From Bin80 sp026709335 (GTDB lineage: Bacteria > Bacteroidota > Rhodothermia > Rhodothermales > Bin80), in assembly GCA_965200825.1 (NCBI GenBank), contig OZ241385.1, positions 620,001 to 684,000 of the forward strand: a DNA stretch of 64,000 nt, given 5' to 3'. Made by a program: the position numbers and the translations under genes. Each line of letters begins with the position of its first letter. Position 1 is the first letter of the stretch. Shown here piece by piece: positions 1 to 9,520 of this stretch. The notes below the pieces were generated by a model. The model saw nothing but the letters and a program-made list of their open reading frames with translations, was not told the origin of the DNA and made no database searches.

Positions 1-1
1 A

Positions 2-1882
2 ATTTATATTGGGCTATTCGGGATTGAATATGGTAATGAGGACGACAGGGGAGTATCACCAACGGAAAGAGAGTTTGATTATGCGACAACCTTGGGAATT
101 CATCGCATAATATTCCTCAAGGATGTTGGTCAGAATGTCAGGCATCCAAAAATGGAGGCACTTGTCACCAAGGTTGAATCTGGTCTTGTTAGAAAACGAT
201 TCAGGACTCTTGAGGATCTAAAAAGTGCAGTTTATGCGGCACTGGTAGAATACTTGATTTCCAAGGAAAAGATTCGTACGATTCCATTTGATGCCGCGCA
301 CTGTGAAAGGGCTACAGTGGACGATCTTGACTCTGATCGAATGGTTCGTTTCGTTCGCACGGCGCGGAGAGTGAGGCAGTTTCCGCTTTCAGAAGATGTG
401 TCTAGGGAAGCTTTGTTGAAGCACTTAGATCTATTGAATCATGGAAGACCAACGAATGCAGCAGTGTTGTTATTTGGCAAGGATCCACAAAAGTTTTTGA
501 TCTCATCCGAAATCAAGTGTGCACATTTCCATGGAACGGAGATCGAAAAGCCAATTCCGTCTCATCAAGTCTACAAGGGAACCGTGTTCGACTTGGTCGA
601 TCAAGCGGTGGATTTTGTTCTCAGCAAGATCAATCGTTCTATTGGAACACGAGCAGAATCACCACGTGCAGCTCGAACATATGAAATTCCAAAAGAAGTA
701 ATCGCTGAGGCAATTGTCAACGCTGTAGCACACCGTGATTACACGGACAACAGTAGCGTCCAGGTAATGTTGTTTGCAGACAGATTAGAGGTATGGAATT
801 CTGGGAAGCTCCCACCAAAACTCACATTAGAAGAACTACGTATTCCACACGGTTCATTGCCCCGTAACCCCCTGTTGGCCCAAGGATTGTATTTGGTTGA
901 GTATATAGAACGAATGGGAACGGGCACGCTTGATATGATCAATCGCTGTATTGAAGCTGGATTACCAGAACCAGAGTTTTCGGTCACAACTGGCTTTTTT
1001 GTTACAACCATACCACGGTCGGGGACTCGCACCTGTATTGTGTCTGCGTATTGTGGTCAAGAACCGGTGGCTGACGTTGACATTTTAGTACTATTTCCAA
1101 ATGGTACAGGGAAACATTCTAAAACTGATGAACACGGTGAAGCAAGCATTGAGTTACATTCCGTTTATTTACCCATGACGGTATTTGCAGCTGCTAAGGG
1201 TTTTTCCGCGTATGTAGAGCACGGATGGAGGCCTGAAGAGCGAAAACTTGTGCTACAACTCATTCCGTTAGATAGTGGTGGCTCCGTTATCTTTCTTGAA
1301 GGAGCTGGCTACGTTCCTAGACTCAAAGGTAGACTAGATCCGATACTTGATTCTGACGGACGGACGTATTTTTACACATCCAATATTGCTATTAATCATG
1401 GCCAAATTCAACCAGTATTTTTTAATTATGGCGAAGATTTGGATCTTACCGATCCCGACGGTTTCGAAGTTCAAGTTCGATTTATCCATATGATGAATAG
1501 ATCGTCAATATTAGAGTATCGTGTGCAAGAGTCACAGCAAGAGTCACAGCAAGAGTCGCAGCAAGAATCGCAGCAGGAAGCCTCCGGAGCCGGGGCAGCT
1601 GGACGTGGGAGGGGTATGTCGCAGCAAGAGTCACAGCAAGAGTCATTGGAGTTGAAGATCTTAAATCTTCTAAAAAATGAGCCTCTTTCAAGAAAAGAAC
1701 TGTCTGAAAATTTGGGGCAGAAGAGAATATCTGGTCAACTCAACAAAATGATTTCTTCATTGCTGAAAGAAAAAAAGATTGCCTATACACTACCTGAAAA
1801 ACCTCAAAGTCGATTACAAAAATATATCCTAACAGATAAGGGTATAGTTGCAATGTTAGGATTTTCACCCGAAGAGAAGTAG
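2..1882 (+). CDS. DUF4062 / GHKL-ATPase / winged-helix protein, 5' end missing
   Basis: The reading frame is open from base 2, so the gene starts outside the window. The first codons read IYIGLFGIEYG and then SPTEREFDYA, the typical DUF4062 pattern. A GHKL-type ATPase domain of the RecG-related HATPase_c_4 class follows: EAIVNAVAHRDY at about residue 240 of the visible part is the N box, then a WNSGKLP loop, a PRNPLLAQ stretch and ERMGTGTLDMI. A beta-rich region comes next, then a linker made of ESQQ repeats, and about 75 C-terminal residues resembling a winged helix. The family is often found in accessory and defence-like islands; its substrate is unknown. A DNA-binding, ATP-dependent regulatory or defence role is inference. 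A TTG at 92 is in frame, but DUF4062 sequence continues upstream of it, so it is not the start. Confidence 0.8.
   Translation: MYIGLFGIEYGNEDDRGVSPTEREFDYATTLGIHRIIFLKDVGQNVRHPKMEALVTKVESGLVRKRFRTLEDLKSAVYAALVEYLISKEKIRTIPFDAAHCERATVDDLDSDRMVRFVRTARRVRQFPLSEDVSREALLKHLDLLNHGRPTNAAVLLFGKDPQKFLISSEIKCAHFHGTEIEKPIPSHQVYKGTVFDLVDQAVDFVLSKINRSIGTRAESPRAARTYEIPKEVIAEAIVNAVAHRDYTDNSSVQVMLFADRLEVWNSGKLPPKLTLEELRIPHGSLPRNPLLAQGLYLVEYIERMGTGTLDMINRCIEAGLPEPEFSVTTGFFVTTIPRSGTRTCIVSAYCGQEPVADVDILVLFPNGTGKHSKTDEHGEASIELHSVYLPMTVFAAAKGFSAYVEHGWRPEERKLVLQLIPLDSGGSVIFLEGAGYVPRLKGRLDPILDSDGRTYFYTSNIAINHGQIQPVFFNYGEDLDLTDPDGFEVQVRFIHMMNRSSILEYRVQESQQESQQESQQESQQEASGAGAAGRGRGMSQQESQQESLELKILNLLKNEPLSRKELSENLGQKRISGQLNKMISSLLKEKKIAYTLPEKPQSRLQKYILTDKGIVAMLGFSPEEK
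1529..1645 (+). repeat. 12-bp tandem repeat encoding ESQQ, two blocks
   Basis: Four consecutive 12-bp units of the form gagtcacagcaa occupy 1529-1576 with only third-position changes. A second short block of the same unit lies at 1619-1645, after a Gly/Arg-rich spacer. Both are in frame inside the DUF4062 gene and make a flexible Gln/Ser/Glu linker before the winged helix. Near identity at DNA level suggests recent slippage expansion. Confidence 0.85.
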
Positions 1883-2382
1883 ATCAGTGTGTCTGGCAAT
1901 TTGATTGGGCAGAAATCTATACTTTCTTAAAATCATCTTGAGTCAACGACTATTTTTCAAGTTCTGAATTTCAGATGGCTAGAATCATCTACTTAGGGGG
2001 GGACTAAAAACCACACATTACGGCTCTTCTGCTGTTTCTTGCTAAATCCACTCCCGCGTCAGTTAGGGATTAGCATCTAATACCAACAGGTCTGTGCAAT
2101 ATTGGTGGCAATGCCAGTAATGGTTGTGGTTCCCGAATAAGAAGAGGGCGTTAGAGTTCAATTACTTGTAGCTTATCCATACAGCGCCCCTTCCTCTTGA
2201 TCAAATCCAGAGCTGTCATATGCGCAAGGCATGCACATATCCTCTGAAAATTTCACCAACCAGAAGTTACTTCAAAGATTTGTTGAAGAGCTGTCAGAAA
2301 ACGACAAAGAATATGAGCTCCACAGAGTGGGTTTTGGGTCAAGAGGAGATCCCGGTTTGTAATTCAGCGATGGCATGCACGG
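1883..2382. other. intergenic stretch, nothing recognised
   Basis: This 500-base gap lies between the plus-strand DUF4062 gene and the convergent DUF1501 gene. I see no clear hairpin with a T tract, no tRNA and no convincing ORF. The plus-strand frame at 2220-2498 runs into the 3' end of the DUF1501 gene on the other strand and looks like chance. Confidence 0.5.
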
Positions 2383-3837
2383 TTATGTTAGGATGTTATG
2401 GACTACATGTCCGAAAACATCTGTCAATCGGTAACGTCGACCTTGGTGTCGGAAGGTCAGACGCTCATGATCAACTCCAAGAAGGTGTAGAACAGTAGAC
2501 TGAAAATCGTGTATGTGTACAGGATCACTGGCGATATTGTAGCCTAGTTCATCTGTTTCTCCATAGGAGAACCCTTTTTTGATTCCTCCACCAGTCATCC
2601 AAAGGGTAAAACAGCGTGGGTGGTGATCTCGCCCAAAGCCTTCTTTGGTGAGGCGACCTTGTGAGTAGGTAGTTCTTCCAAATTCTCCACCCCAGATGAC
2701 AAGTGTATCATCCAGTAAGCCCCGTTGTTTCAAGTCCAGAACCAAAGCCGCAGATGCCTGATCAGTTTCTCTGGCCTGCCCTTGAATCCCCCCGTATAGA
2801 TTACTATGGTGATCCCATCCTTGGTGATAGAGCTGAATGAAGCGGACCCCGCGTTCAGCAAGTCTTCGTGCCAATAGGCAGTTGGCGGCAAATGTTCCTG
2901 CCTCTCTGGCATCTTCGCCATAGAGTGCAAAAGTAGATTCAGGTTCATCGTCAATGGCTGTGACTTCGGGCACTGAAGTTTGCATCCGAAAAGCCATCTC
3001 GTACTGGGCAATCTTCGTCTCAATCTCCGGATCCTGAAGAGTTTCCAGTTGAAGCTCCTGGAGTTCGCGCAGGGTAGCCATATGTCGTTTTCGATCCGCT
3101 TGAGTAATTCCGGGCGGGTTACTCAAATAAAGGACAGGATCTTTACCCGCACGAAACTGGACTCCTTGGTATCGAGAAGGTAGAAAGCCATTCCCCCAAA
3201 GTCTAGAATATAGAGGTTGCCCCATTTTATCTTTTGTTACAAGTACAACGAATGAGGGTAAATTGGCATTCTCGCTTCCCAGTCCGTAACTAAGCCACGA
3301 TCCCATTGAAGGGCGTCCAGGTTGTTGGGAGCCGCTTTGCAGAAATGTCACCGCAGGATCGTGATTGATCGCATCCGTATGCATAGAATGAACAAAACAG
3401 AGTTCATCAGCAATCTGGGACGTATAGGGCATCAGATTGCTAATCCAGGCCCCACTGTCTCCATACTGTGCGAAAGAAAACGGAGACTGAACCAATGGAA
3501 AGCTTTTTTGTCCTGCGGTCATGCCTGTAAGTCGCTGGGTGCCACGAACAGATGGAGGCAGTTCTTCGCCATGATAATCCGCCAGTGCAGGCTTATAATC
3601 AAAAAGATCTAACTGTGACGGTGCTCCACTTTGGAGCAAATAAATGACCCGTTTGACCTTTGCAGGAAAGTGGGTTGTTCCAAGAATGCCCGGCACCGGA
3701 TCTCCACTTATTTGTGTGCCGGTAGCAGACACAGGATTGAGCAGTGAAGCCAGTGTCGCAGCCCCCAGTCCCAGAGTTGTACGAGTCAGAAAATCTCTTC
3801 GAGTATACAACTCGTCGTAATTATGACATTCATGCAT
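2383..3837 (-). CDS. DUF1501 family protein with Tat signal
   Basis: A 484-residue protein of the DUF1501 family, a sulfatase/alkaline-phosphatase-fold group. Twin arginines R13-R14 followed by DFL and a hydrophobic stretch indicate Tat export. Family motifs visible include the central QLYHQGWDHH segment, WGGEFGRT and the C-terminal GRDHHPRCFT. DUF1501 genes are nearly always paired with a PSD1-type cytochrome protein, and here that gene lies 7 bases upstream on the same strand, so the two form an operon. The biochemical function is not established; a role in degrading sulfated or other complex polymers is the usual inference. Confidence 0.88.
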   Translation of the reverse strand: MHECHNYDELYTRRDFLTRTTLGLGAATLASLLNPVSATGTQISGDPVPGILGTTHFPAKVKRVIYLLQSGAPSQLDLFDYKPALADYHGEELPPSVRGTQRLTGMTAGQKSFPLVQSPFSFAQYGDSGAWISNLMPYTSQIADELCFVHSMHTDAINHDPAVTFLQSGSQQPGRPSMGSWLSYGLGSENANLPSFVVLVTKDKMGQPLYSRLWGNGFLPSRYQGVQFRAGKDPVLYLSNPPGITQADRKRHMATLRELQELQLETLQDPEIETKIAQYEMAFRMQTSVPEVTAIDDEPESTFALYGEDAREAGTFAANCLLARRLAERGVRFIQLYHQGWDHHSNLYGGIQGQARETDQASAALVLDLKQRGLLDDTLVIWGGEFGRTTYSQGRLTKEGFGRDHHPRCFTLWMTGGGIKKGFSYGETDELGYNIASDPVHIHDFQSTVLHLLGVDHERLTFRHQGRRYRLTDVFGHVVHNILT

Positions 3838-3844
3838 GATCGTC

Positions 3845-6800
3845 TCAACGCTTGGTGTAAGCTTCGTCGTGATTCAGGATGAGTTGGGCAACCATAGTGA
3901 GTGCAGCTGTATTTGTAGGATCCAGAGATGCATCCGCCACAAGTTCACCAACCGAAAATAAAGAATCAATATCCGCAGGGTTTTGGGTAAAGTGTTCTCT
4001 TTCCTGATTGTACAAGTTTTTCATAAGGCTGACTTCCTGGTCACTGGGAGAGCGTCCGGTGGCAAGCCGAAAACCTTGCTGAATCTGGTCATCAATACTA
4101 TTAGGCGTCTCTCGCTGGATCCGTTCTGCTAACGCTCGGGATGCTTCCACGAACTGTGGATCATTCATAAGAACCAGTGCCTGGAGAGGGGTATTTGTAT
4201 TCTGGCGACGTACAACACATGTATTTCGATCCGGGGCATCAAAGACCAGCATGGATGGAGGAGGAGAAGTTCTACGGATAAAGGTGTACAGGCTTCGTCG
4301 ATAAAGTGCATCTCCCTCATCTCGTTGATAACGAAGCAGGAACGTTGAAAAATTCCCTTTTTCAATCCACAATCCTGGCGGCTGATACGGCTTAACGCTT
4401 GGGCCGCCAACTTGGTTGACTAACAGTCCGCTTGCCGCTAAAGCGTTGTCTCGAATCATTTCTGCGGTCAGGCGATGCAGAGGGCCTCTGGCCAGAAGAA
4501 TATTTTCAGGATCCTGTTCCAGTAGGGTTGGAGATGCAAGGCTGGACTGCCGGTAGGTTGCACTCATGACAATAGATTTGATGAATGCTTTCAGGTCATA
4601 ACCGGAATCCATAAAGGAAGCTGCAAGATAATCCAGTAATGCCGGATGTGAGGGCAGGGCACCCTGATAACCAAAATCCTCCGGTGTCGATACAAGTCCC
4701 TGCCCAAAGAGCATCATCCAGTATCGATTCACCGTGACGCGTGCGGTGAGTGGTTGTTCAGGGCTGAAGAGCCACTTGGCCAACCCCAAACGATTGGGAG
4801 TAAAATGATCAGGGAGATGACCAAGAATTTCGGGTGTTTCAGGAAATACTTCATCGAGTGGTTGATCATAGAGGCCGCGGTCAAGGATGTGGGTAGACCT
4901 CGGTTCGGCCATATCTTCCATAACCATGACCTCCAAGACTTCATTCATGACTGTATTTTCTTCAGAACGAGCCTCTCGGAGTTCGCGGAGGATTTCCTGA
5001 TACTGAGAATCGTAATAATTCAGATAGACAGCCAATTCGTCCTCCTGTACAATGGTATCGGCCAAGAGCGCAACATCAGAAGAGGTGAGCTTCCTGGAAT
5101 AGATCCTCAGCTCATCCATAAATCCTATGAAAATACCATCCTCGCCCCCAAACCCGCGATACCTTCGGCCAATACGCATCGGCCGATCTGCAAGTTTATG
5201 GGCGCCGTCTATAGGAAGTACGCTTTTATAGAGTTGATTGTACTTGATTTTTGCCTGAATCCTGCGGCCTTGCAAATAAAGCTGAATACCGGTTGCCTGA
5301 CTTGAACCATCATAGGTAAATGCAATATGTGACCAGTCTTTGACCGGTATAGATGTTTCGGATCTGATATGTAGATAGTTGTGCGGGAGTGAACTGATGA
5401 TGCGAACGGATAAATGATTCAAACTATCCAAATAGACCTCCCATCCACGCCAGTAGGTGTTTTTTGTCTCCGCATTCCCTACAATTCTAGTGTAGGTTCC
5501 CGAAGTATCAGGTCGAATCCATACCGAAATCGAAAAGGGGTCCATACGCTCAAAATTCCCTGCTTCGGGAACCTCAAGAAAATCATAATCACTGTTAAAA
5601 TCAGCAGCCCGTCCAGATCGCCCTTCAACCAGGGTTAAAATATCGCCGCCGGTTTTACCGTCTTTGCCATCGGGTGCAACATTCGGTGTTACTCTGCCGG
5701 CCGTAATCCGGTCAAATGGAAAATGGGTGACCAAATCCAAGTCAAGGGCATTATTCGGTAATTGCACGCCAACATGTGATCCACTTTTCTTAATCTGTCG
5801 CTCTCGCTCGGCCTGTGCGTTTTTCAATGTCTGAATTCGCTCATGTATTCTCACGAGGATGGAATCTTCTTCAGTGGAAGGAAGCGTAAGCAACGGCCCG
5901 GCATTACCGTCATCCCCGGTCATCCCCAATTCCTTTACATTGTTGAAGAACGCGGAAAGCTGAAAATATTCTGCCTGAGAAACGGGATCGTACTTGTGAT
6001 CATGGCATCGAGCACACTCCATTGTCAGTCCCAGAAAGGCCCGAGAGGTTGTATTTGTTCGATCAGCAACATATTCAAGGCGGTATTCCTCATCAATCAC
6101 ACCACCTTCTGCTGTCATGGGATGATTGCGGTGAAATCCTGTTGCCAGAATTTGCTCCTGTGTTGCATTGGGAAGTAAGTCGCCCGCCATTTGCCAAGTC
6201 ACAAACTCGTCATAGGGCATGTTTTCATTGAAAGCCTTGATCACCCAATCTCTCCAAGGCCACATGATTCGAAGTCCGTCTGCATGGAATCCATGGCTGT
6301 CGGCATACCGTGCCAGATCCATCCATTCAGTTGCCATGCGCTCTCCATATGCTTTGGAATTCAAAAGACGGTCAACAACACGTTCATAAGCTCCCGGTGC
6401 AGTGTCCCCCAGATAGTTGTCAATCTCTTCAATAGTCGGGGGTAATCCAGTCAGATCTAATGTCACGCGACGTAGAAGACGTTCGGGATCTGCTTGCCCA
6501 CTTGGAGTAAGTCCTTCTCGCTCAATTCGTGCTAAAATAAAATGATCAATATCATTATTGAGCCAGGTCACGTCATTTACAGGGGGGAGTGATGGCAGAG
6601 TTGGAGGAATAAAGGCCCAGTGGGGTTTCCATTCGGCTCCCTGCTTGATCCAGCGCTTGATGAGTGCGATTTCGTAATCAGAGAGAGACAGATTTGATTC
6701 CGGTGGTGGCATAATCGTTTCGGGGTCACCAGAAGTAATACGGCGTATTACTTCGCTACGTCCGGGCCGCTTTGGCACGATCGCATGTCCACCGGATTCA

Positions 6801-7054
6801 AGTTCTTCTGTCAGAGCTCCTTCTTCGGTGTGCAGACTCAAATTAGCTTCGCGCGCATTGTCATCAGGACCATGGCACGCATAGCAACGATCTGAAAGTA
6901 GCGGTTGAATATGGAAATTATAATCAACACGCTCTGGAAGACGGGTACTTACTTCGGCATCATATCCTGCGTTGGATGAACAGGCACCAAGCAGTAGCAT
7001 GACAGGGATAGAGAGACGCATGGATGCGAAACAAGTGGCTAGATGTCGAACCAA
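3845..7054 (-). CDS. PSD1-type cytochrome lipoprotein with DUF1549, LamG and DUF1553 domains
   Basis: A 1069-residue exported protein. An N-terminal hydrophobic stretch ends in the lipobox LLGAC (C25); an internal Met at residue 12 (base 7021) is an alternative start. A planctomycete-type cytochrome C domain follows with the haem motif CYACH (C57, C60, H61) and a distal MPPP methionine. Then come DUF1549 with a second CARCH motif, a LamG/concanavalin-like insert at roughly residues 430-660, and DUF1553 in the last 300 residues (HPALLDYLA, RRTSPP). The family is abundant in Planctomycetes and Verrucomicrobia and present in some Rhodothermota. It probably acts at the membrane or periplasm together with its DUF1501 partner. 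The reaction is unknown; oxidative removal of groups from polysaccharides is speculation. Confidence 0.88.
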   Translation of the reverse strand: MVRHLATCFASMRLSIPVMLLLGACSSNAGYDAEVSTRLPERVDYNFHIQPLLSDRCYACHGPDDNAREANLSLHTEEGALTEELESGGHAIVPKRPGRSEVIRRITSGDPETIMPPPESNLSLSDYEIALIKRWIKQGAEWKPHWAFIPPTLPSLPPVNDVTWLNNDIDHFILARIEREGLTPSGQADPERLLRRVTLDLTGLPPTIEEIDNYLGDTAPGAYERVVDRLLNSKAYGERMATEWMDLARYADSHGFHADGLRIMWPWRDWVIKAFNENMPYDEFVTWQMAGDLLPNATQEQILATGFHRNHPMTAEGGVIDEEYRLEYVADRTNTTSRAFLGLTMECARCHDHKYDPVSQAEYFQLSAFFNNVKELGMTGDDGNAGPLLTLPSTEEDSILVRIHERIQTLKNAQAERERQIKKSGSHVGVQLPNNALDLDLVTHFPFDRITAGRVTPNVAPDGKDGKTGGDILTLVEGRSGRAADFNSDYDFLEVPEAGNFERMDPFSISVWIRPDTSGTYTRIVGNAETKNTYWRGWEVYLDSLNHLSVRIISSLPHNYLHIRSETSIPVKDWSHIAFTYDGSSQATGIQLYLQGRRIQAKIKYNQLYKSVLPIDGAHKLADRPMRIGRRYRGFGGEDGIFIGFMDELRIYSRKLTSSDVALLADTIVQEDELAVYLNYYDSQYQEILRELREARSEENTVMNEVLEVMVMEDMAEPRSTHILDRGLYDQPLDEVFPETPEILGHLPDHFTPNRLGLAKWLFSPEQPLTARVTVNRYWMMLFGQGLVSTPEDFGYQGALPSHPALLDYLAASFMDSGYDLKAFIKSIVMSATYRQSSLASPTLLEQDPENILLARGPLHRLTAEMIRDNALAASGLLVNQVGGPSVKPYQPPGLWIEKGNFSTFLLRYQRDEGDALYRRSLYTFIRRTSPPPSMLVFDAPDRNTCVVRRQNTNTPLQALVLMNDPQFVEASRALAERIQRETPNSIDDQIQQGFRLATGRSPSDQEVSLMKNLYNQEREHFTQNPADIDSLFSVGELVADASLDPTNTAALTMVAQLILNHDEAYTKR

Positions 7055-7417
7055 AACTCATCTGCAGTGTCGTGCTCAATATACAATAAATCCATCATAA
7101 CATGTATACGGAGGCGGTGATTCCCAGATCGCATTTACTCAGATCAATGTCTACTTTGGCTAATCAAGGCGCAAGTTTTTCTTGTTTCTCTTGGGGAGGT
7201 ATCTATGATAGCATGATGCGAAACAAAGTGCAGTGTCGTACAGAATTATGAAGGAACAAGCACATCCATCCGAAAAAACCTCAGGCCATGATGATCTGGT
7301 CTCCTAATCATTCCAATAAAGCCCTCGGTTCAGTATTCTCCGCAAGATATGGCAGCAATTTAAGCTCCTCGAATCTTCAAGATCTGGTCGGGCAGGGGCA
7401 TCCCGGAATACAGTGTT
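7055..7417. other. intergenic region upstream of the PSD1 gene
   Basis: This gap separates the 3' end of the sialidase gene from the start of the PSD1/DUF1501 operon, all on the minus strand. It presumably carries the operon promoter. No hairpin terminator, RNA gene or convincing ORF was seen. Confidence 0.4.
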
Positions 7418-8515
7418 TTATCGGAGCTTGTCAAGGGAAATACGTTCAAAAGCAATTCCATAATAGCTGCGTTCATGATCAGGTCCAGCTTCGTACAGTA
7501 GTCCAATCATTTCATCGGGCAGTCGTACAATATCAGAGTAGGCACTCATATTTTCATGAATCACAAGTGACGCCGGCCAAGTGACCCCATCATCAAAACT
7601 GGCCCTGAGTGTCATACGTTCACGCTGAGTCTGGCTGGCAGGATTTGAAAAGAGCAATACATTCTGACCTTCTTCCATAAACGAATATCGTTGCAGACTT
7701 GCTTGACAAATAGGTTCAATCAGAGTGGAATCCGCACTCAGATCGCTCCATGTCATTCCGCCGTCATTACTATGTGAAATTTTCCGATAGCGTTCGTCCG
7801 GGGTATAATTTCGCATATTCAGTAAAAGTCGTCCGTCGCTCAATTCTGCGACTTCGGATTCATTTACTTGATGTTGCGGGGTCCTTCCACCAAGACTCCA
7901 TGTCTCACCATGGTCGTCAGAATAGATGACATGAGAGTAGTAGTGTTTGGTTACAGCTTCAATATGATCACAGGCAATCATCAATCTTCCCTTATATGGT
8001 CCCCTTGTAAGCTGTGTACCTGATCCTGGGCCGGTAGCATACCAAGTCCAATCCTCTTTTTTGACATCTTGAGTAATCTCTAGAGGCTCCGTCCATGTAT
8101 GACCGTTATCGATGGAAGACAGCACAAATACACGTCGTGTGTCTTTTGATGTCTGATCGATAATATCCTGTTCTCGATCTGTTGCCAGATTGTGTGTCGC
8201 GAGAAGGAAAAGTTTCCCCGTTTCGTGGTCCACGACCGGTGCAGGGTTTCCAACGGTATGACTTTCTTTATGCCAAAGAATCTGAACGGGTCCCCATGTA
8301 CGGCCTTGATCAGTTGATCGCTTGAATACCAGATCAATATCTCCTGTATCCGAGCAACTGTTTGTTCGTCCTTCTGCAAATGCGAGCACGTCTCCATTAG
8401 GCACCACAACGACTGCAGGAATTCTGTAGCAGTTATAGCCTTCCTGACCTCCCACAAAAATGTAATCGGGAGAAGAAAATAGCAATGAAGACAGGAATGT
8501 AAAAATGAGCGTCAT
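7418..8515 (-). CDS. exo-alpha-sialidase (GH33-like), exported
   Basis: A 365-residue six-bladed beta-propeller sialidase. The N-terminus is hydrophobic and likely a signal peptide. The Arg-Ile-Pro motif (YRIPAVV) supplies the first catalytic arginine. Five Asp boxes are visible: STDQGRTW, SIDNGHTW, SDDHGETW, SNDGGMTW and SFDDGVTW. The C-terminal LLYEAG and SYYGIAF supply the Glu and Tyr of the nucleophile pair. It should release terminal sialic acids from glycoconjugates outside the cytoplasm. It follows the PSD1/DUF1501 operon on the same strand, which suggests a glycan-scavenging region. No sialic-acid uptake or lyase genes are in the window. Confidence 0.87.
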   Translation of the reverse strand: MTLIFTFLSSLLFSSPDYIFVGGQEGYNCYRIPAVVVVPNGDVLAFAEGRTNSCSDTGDIDLVFKRSTDQGRTWGPVQILWHKESHTVGNPAPVVDHETGKLFLLATHNLATDREQDIIDQTSKDTRRVFVLSSIDNGHTWTEPLEITQDVKKEDWTWYATGPGSGTQLTRGPYKGRLMIACDHIEAVTKHYYSHVIYSDDHGETWSLGGRTPQHQVNESEVAELSDGRLLLNMRNYTPDERYRKISHSNDGGMTWSDLSADSTLIEPICQASLQRYSFMEEGQNVLLFSNPASQTQRERMTLRASFDDGVTWPASLVIHENMSAYSDIVRLPDEMIGLLYEAGPDHERSYYGIAFERISLDKLR

Positions 8516-8688
8516 GGAGTTCTGATTAGCATAAACGTGTACAATTCGGTAAAATATATATCAAATCACTCCCTGGATCAAGGTAGTTTCTTGCGATAGA
8601 GTGTCTTAATGTGTCCTTGTTTCCATGCAAGCAATATCGATGAAAAACAGACAGAGATCGTATCGACGAGTACTGTTATCGTAGCAAC

Positions 8689-9348
8689 TTAAGTCTGTTG
8701 AGTATTCTGAAACATTGACAGCCTCATGTAGGGTACTAGCCAAATGTTTTCAGGACATTTTATCTTGACAGTCATTGGATTCTTACGTAGAACTATACCC
8801 TCATGAATTTGTCCATTTCTGTCTTCAAACGTAACCATGTCTCCAATCTTGATCTTGGCTTTAATGATTTGTTCAGCTTCAGCAATTTCTTTTGATAGGG
8901 GAGTGAAGGATTTCGGGGTAGCTCCCAGTTGAATGGCTATAGATTTCCATTTTGGTCCGTGCCCGGCTTCCCATCCTGCCAGCGCATGTGCGATTTCATG
9001 CAGGATAACATCGGTAATTTGATCAGGAGTTTGATTGATCACTGCGATTCGGCTGACAATGATTTGTCTATTTGTGAAATTGCACGAACCTAACTGTTTT
9101 CGTGCACCGCTAAACTTGAATGACCAATCACTCAAACCGTACCGCGTCATCAATTGACGAGCCTGATCCGCCACTTCCGTCAGGCGTTGCATCCGTTGGG
9201 CACGCTTGTTTTTGAGCGTGTCACATTCATGACGTAATGTGCTGTAGGGTACACGCCAACTTGCGGTAGGACACTCTACTACGGCCCGTTTTGGATTGAG
9301 TTTTACAACTGTGCCGGTCAAGGCTCCAGACCTTGTTTCAAATGTCAC
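8689..9348 (-). CDS. SprT-like zinc metalloprotein with duplicated flanking domain
   Basis: A 219-residue protein with a central SprT-like zinc motif, HEIAHALAGWEAGHG, giving HExxH plus a downstream His. The N-terminal segment (GALTGTVVKLNPKRAVVE, WRVPYSTL) and the C-terminal segment (GQIHEGIVLRKNP, WLVPYMRL) are copies of the same small SH3/KOW-like fold. The C-terminal copy begins KIGDMVTF, whereas the GTG start at 9348 keeps only VTF. The preceding in-frame codons read EIGDR, so the real protein may begin upstream. The frame stays open to about base 9522, but that stretch has no ATG, GTG or TTG. SprT-family proteins are DNA-protein-crosslink proteases or related metallopeptidases; the substrate here is unknown. 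Confidence 0.75.
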   Translation of the reverse strand: MTFETRSGALTGTVVKLNPKRAVVECPTASWRVPYSTLRHECDTLKNKRAQRMQRLTEVADQARQLMTRYGLSDWSFKFSGARKQLGSCNFTNRQIIVSRIAVINQTPDQITDVILHEIAHALAGWEAGHGPKWKSIAIQLGATPKSFTPLSKEIAEAEQIIKAKIKIGDMVTFEDRNGQIHEGIVLRKNPMTVKIKCPENIWLVPYMRLSMFQNTQQT

Positions 9349-9490
9349 ACGGTCGCCGATTTCAAAGAGAACCTGAAGATCGACGCTCTCTAAAGTATTT
9401 TGTATTTGTTTGATTGGTGCCCTGTAGTTCGATTCACGAAACCTGTTTGAGGTGCGAAATTCAGATTTTTGCGTATTGTTCTGTGAGTAT

Positions 9491-9520
9491 AGACATCTGC
9501 AGTCCAGACTGCAGATGTCT
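9491..9520. promoter_or_regulatory. perfect 13-bp inverted repeat
   Basis: Arms at 9491-9503 and 9508-9520 (agacatctgcagt and its exact reverse complement) are separated by a 4-base loop. There is no T tract on either side, so it is not a typical intrinsic terminator. It lies 143 bases upstream of the SprT-like gene start and downstream of the AAA+ gene ending at 9766. It could be an operator, an mRNA structure or a relic. Confidence 0.6.

Noticed and set aside
4754..6445. Plus-strand frames opposite the PSD1 gene
   Set aside because: They mirror the strongly supported minus-strand coding sequence and have no domains of their own.
9424..9436. gttcgattc resembling a tRNA T-arm
   Set aside because: The rest of a tRNA cloverleaf cannot be formed around it, and it lies in the possible upstream extension of the SprT-like gene.
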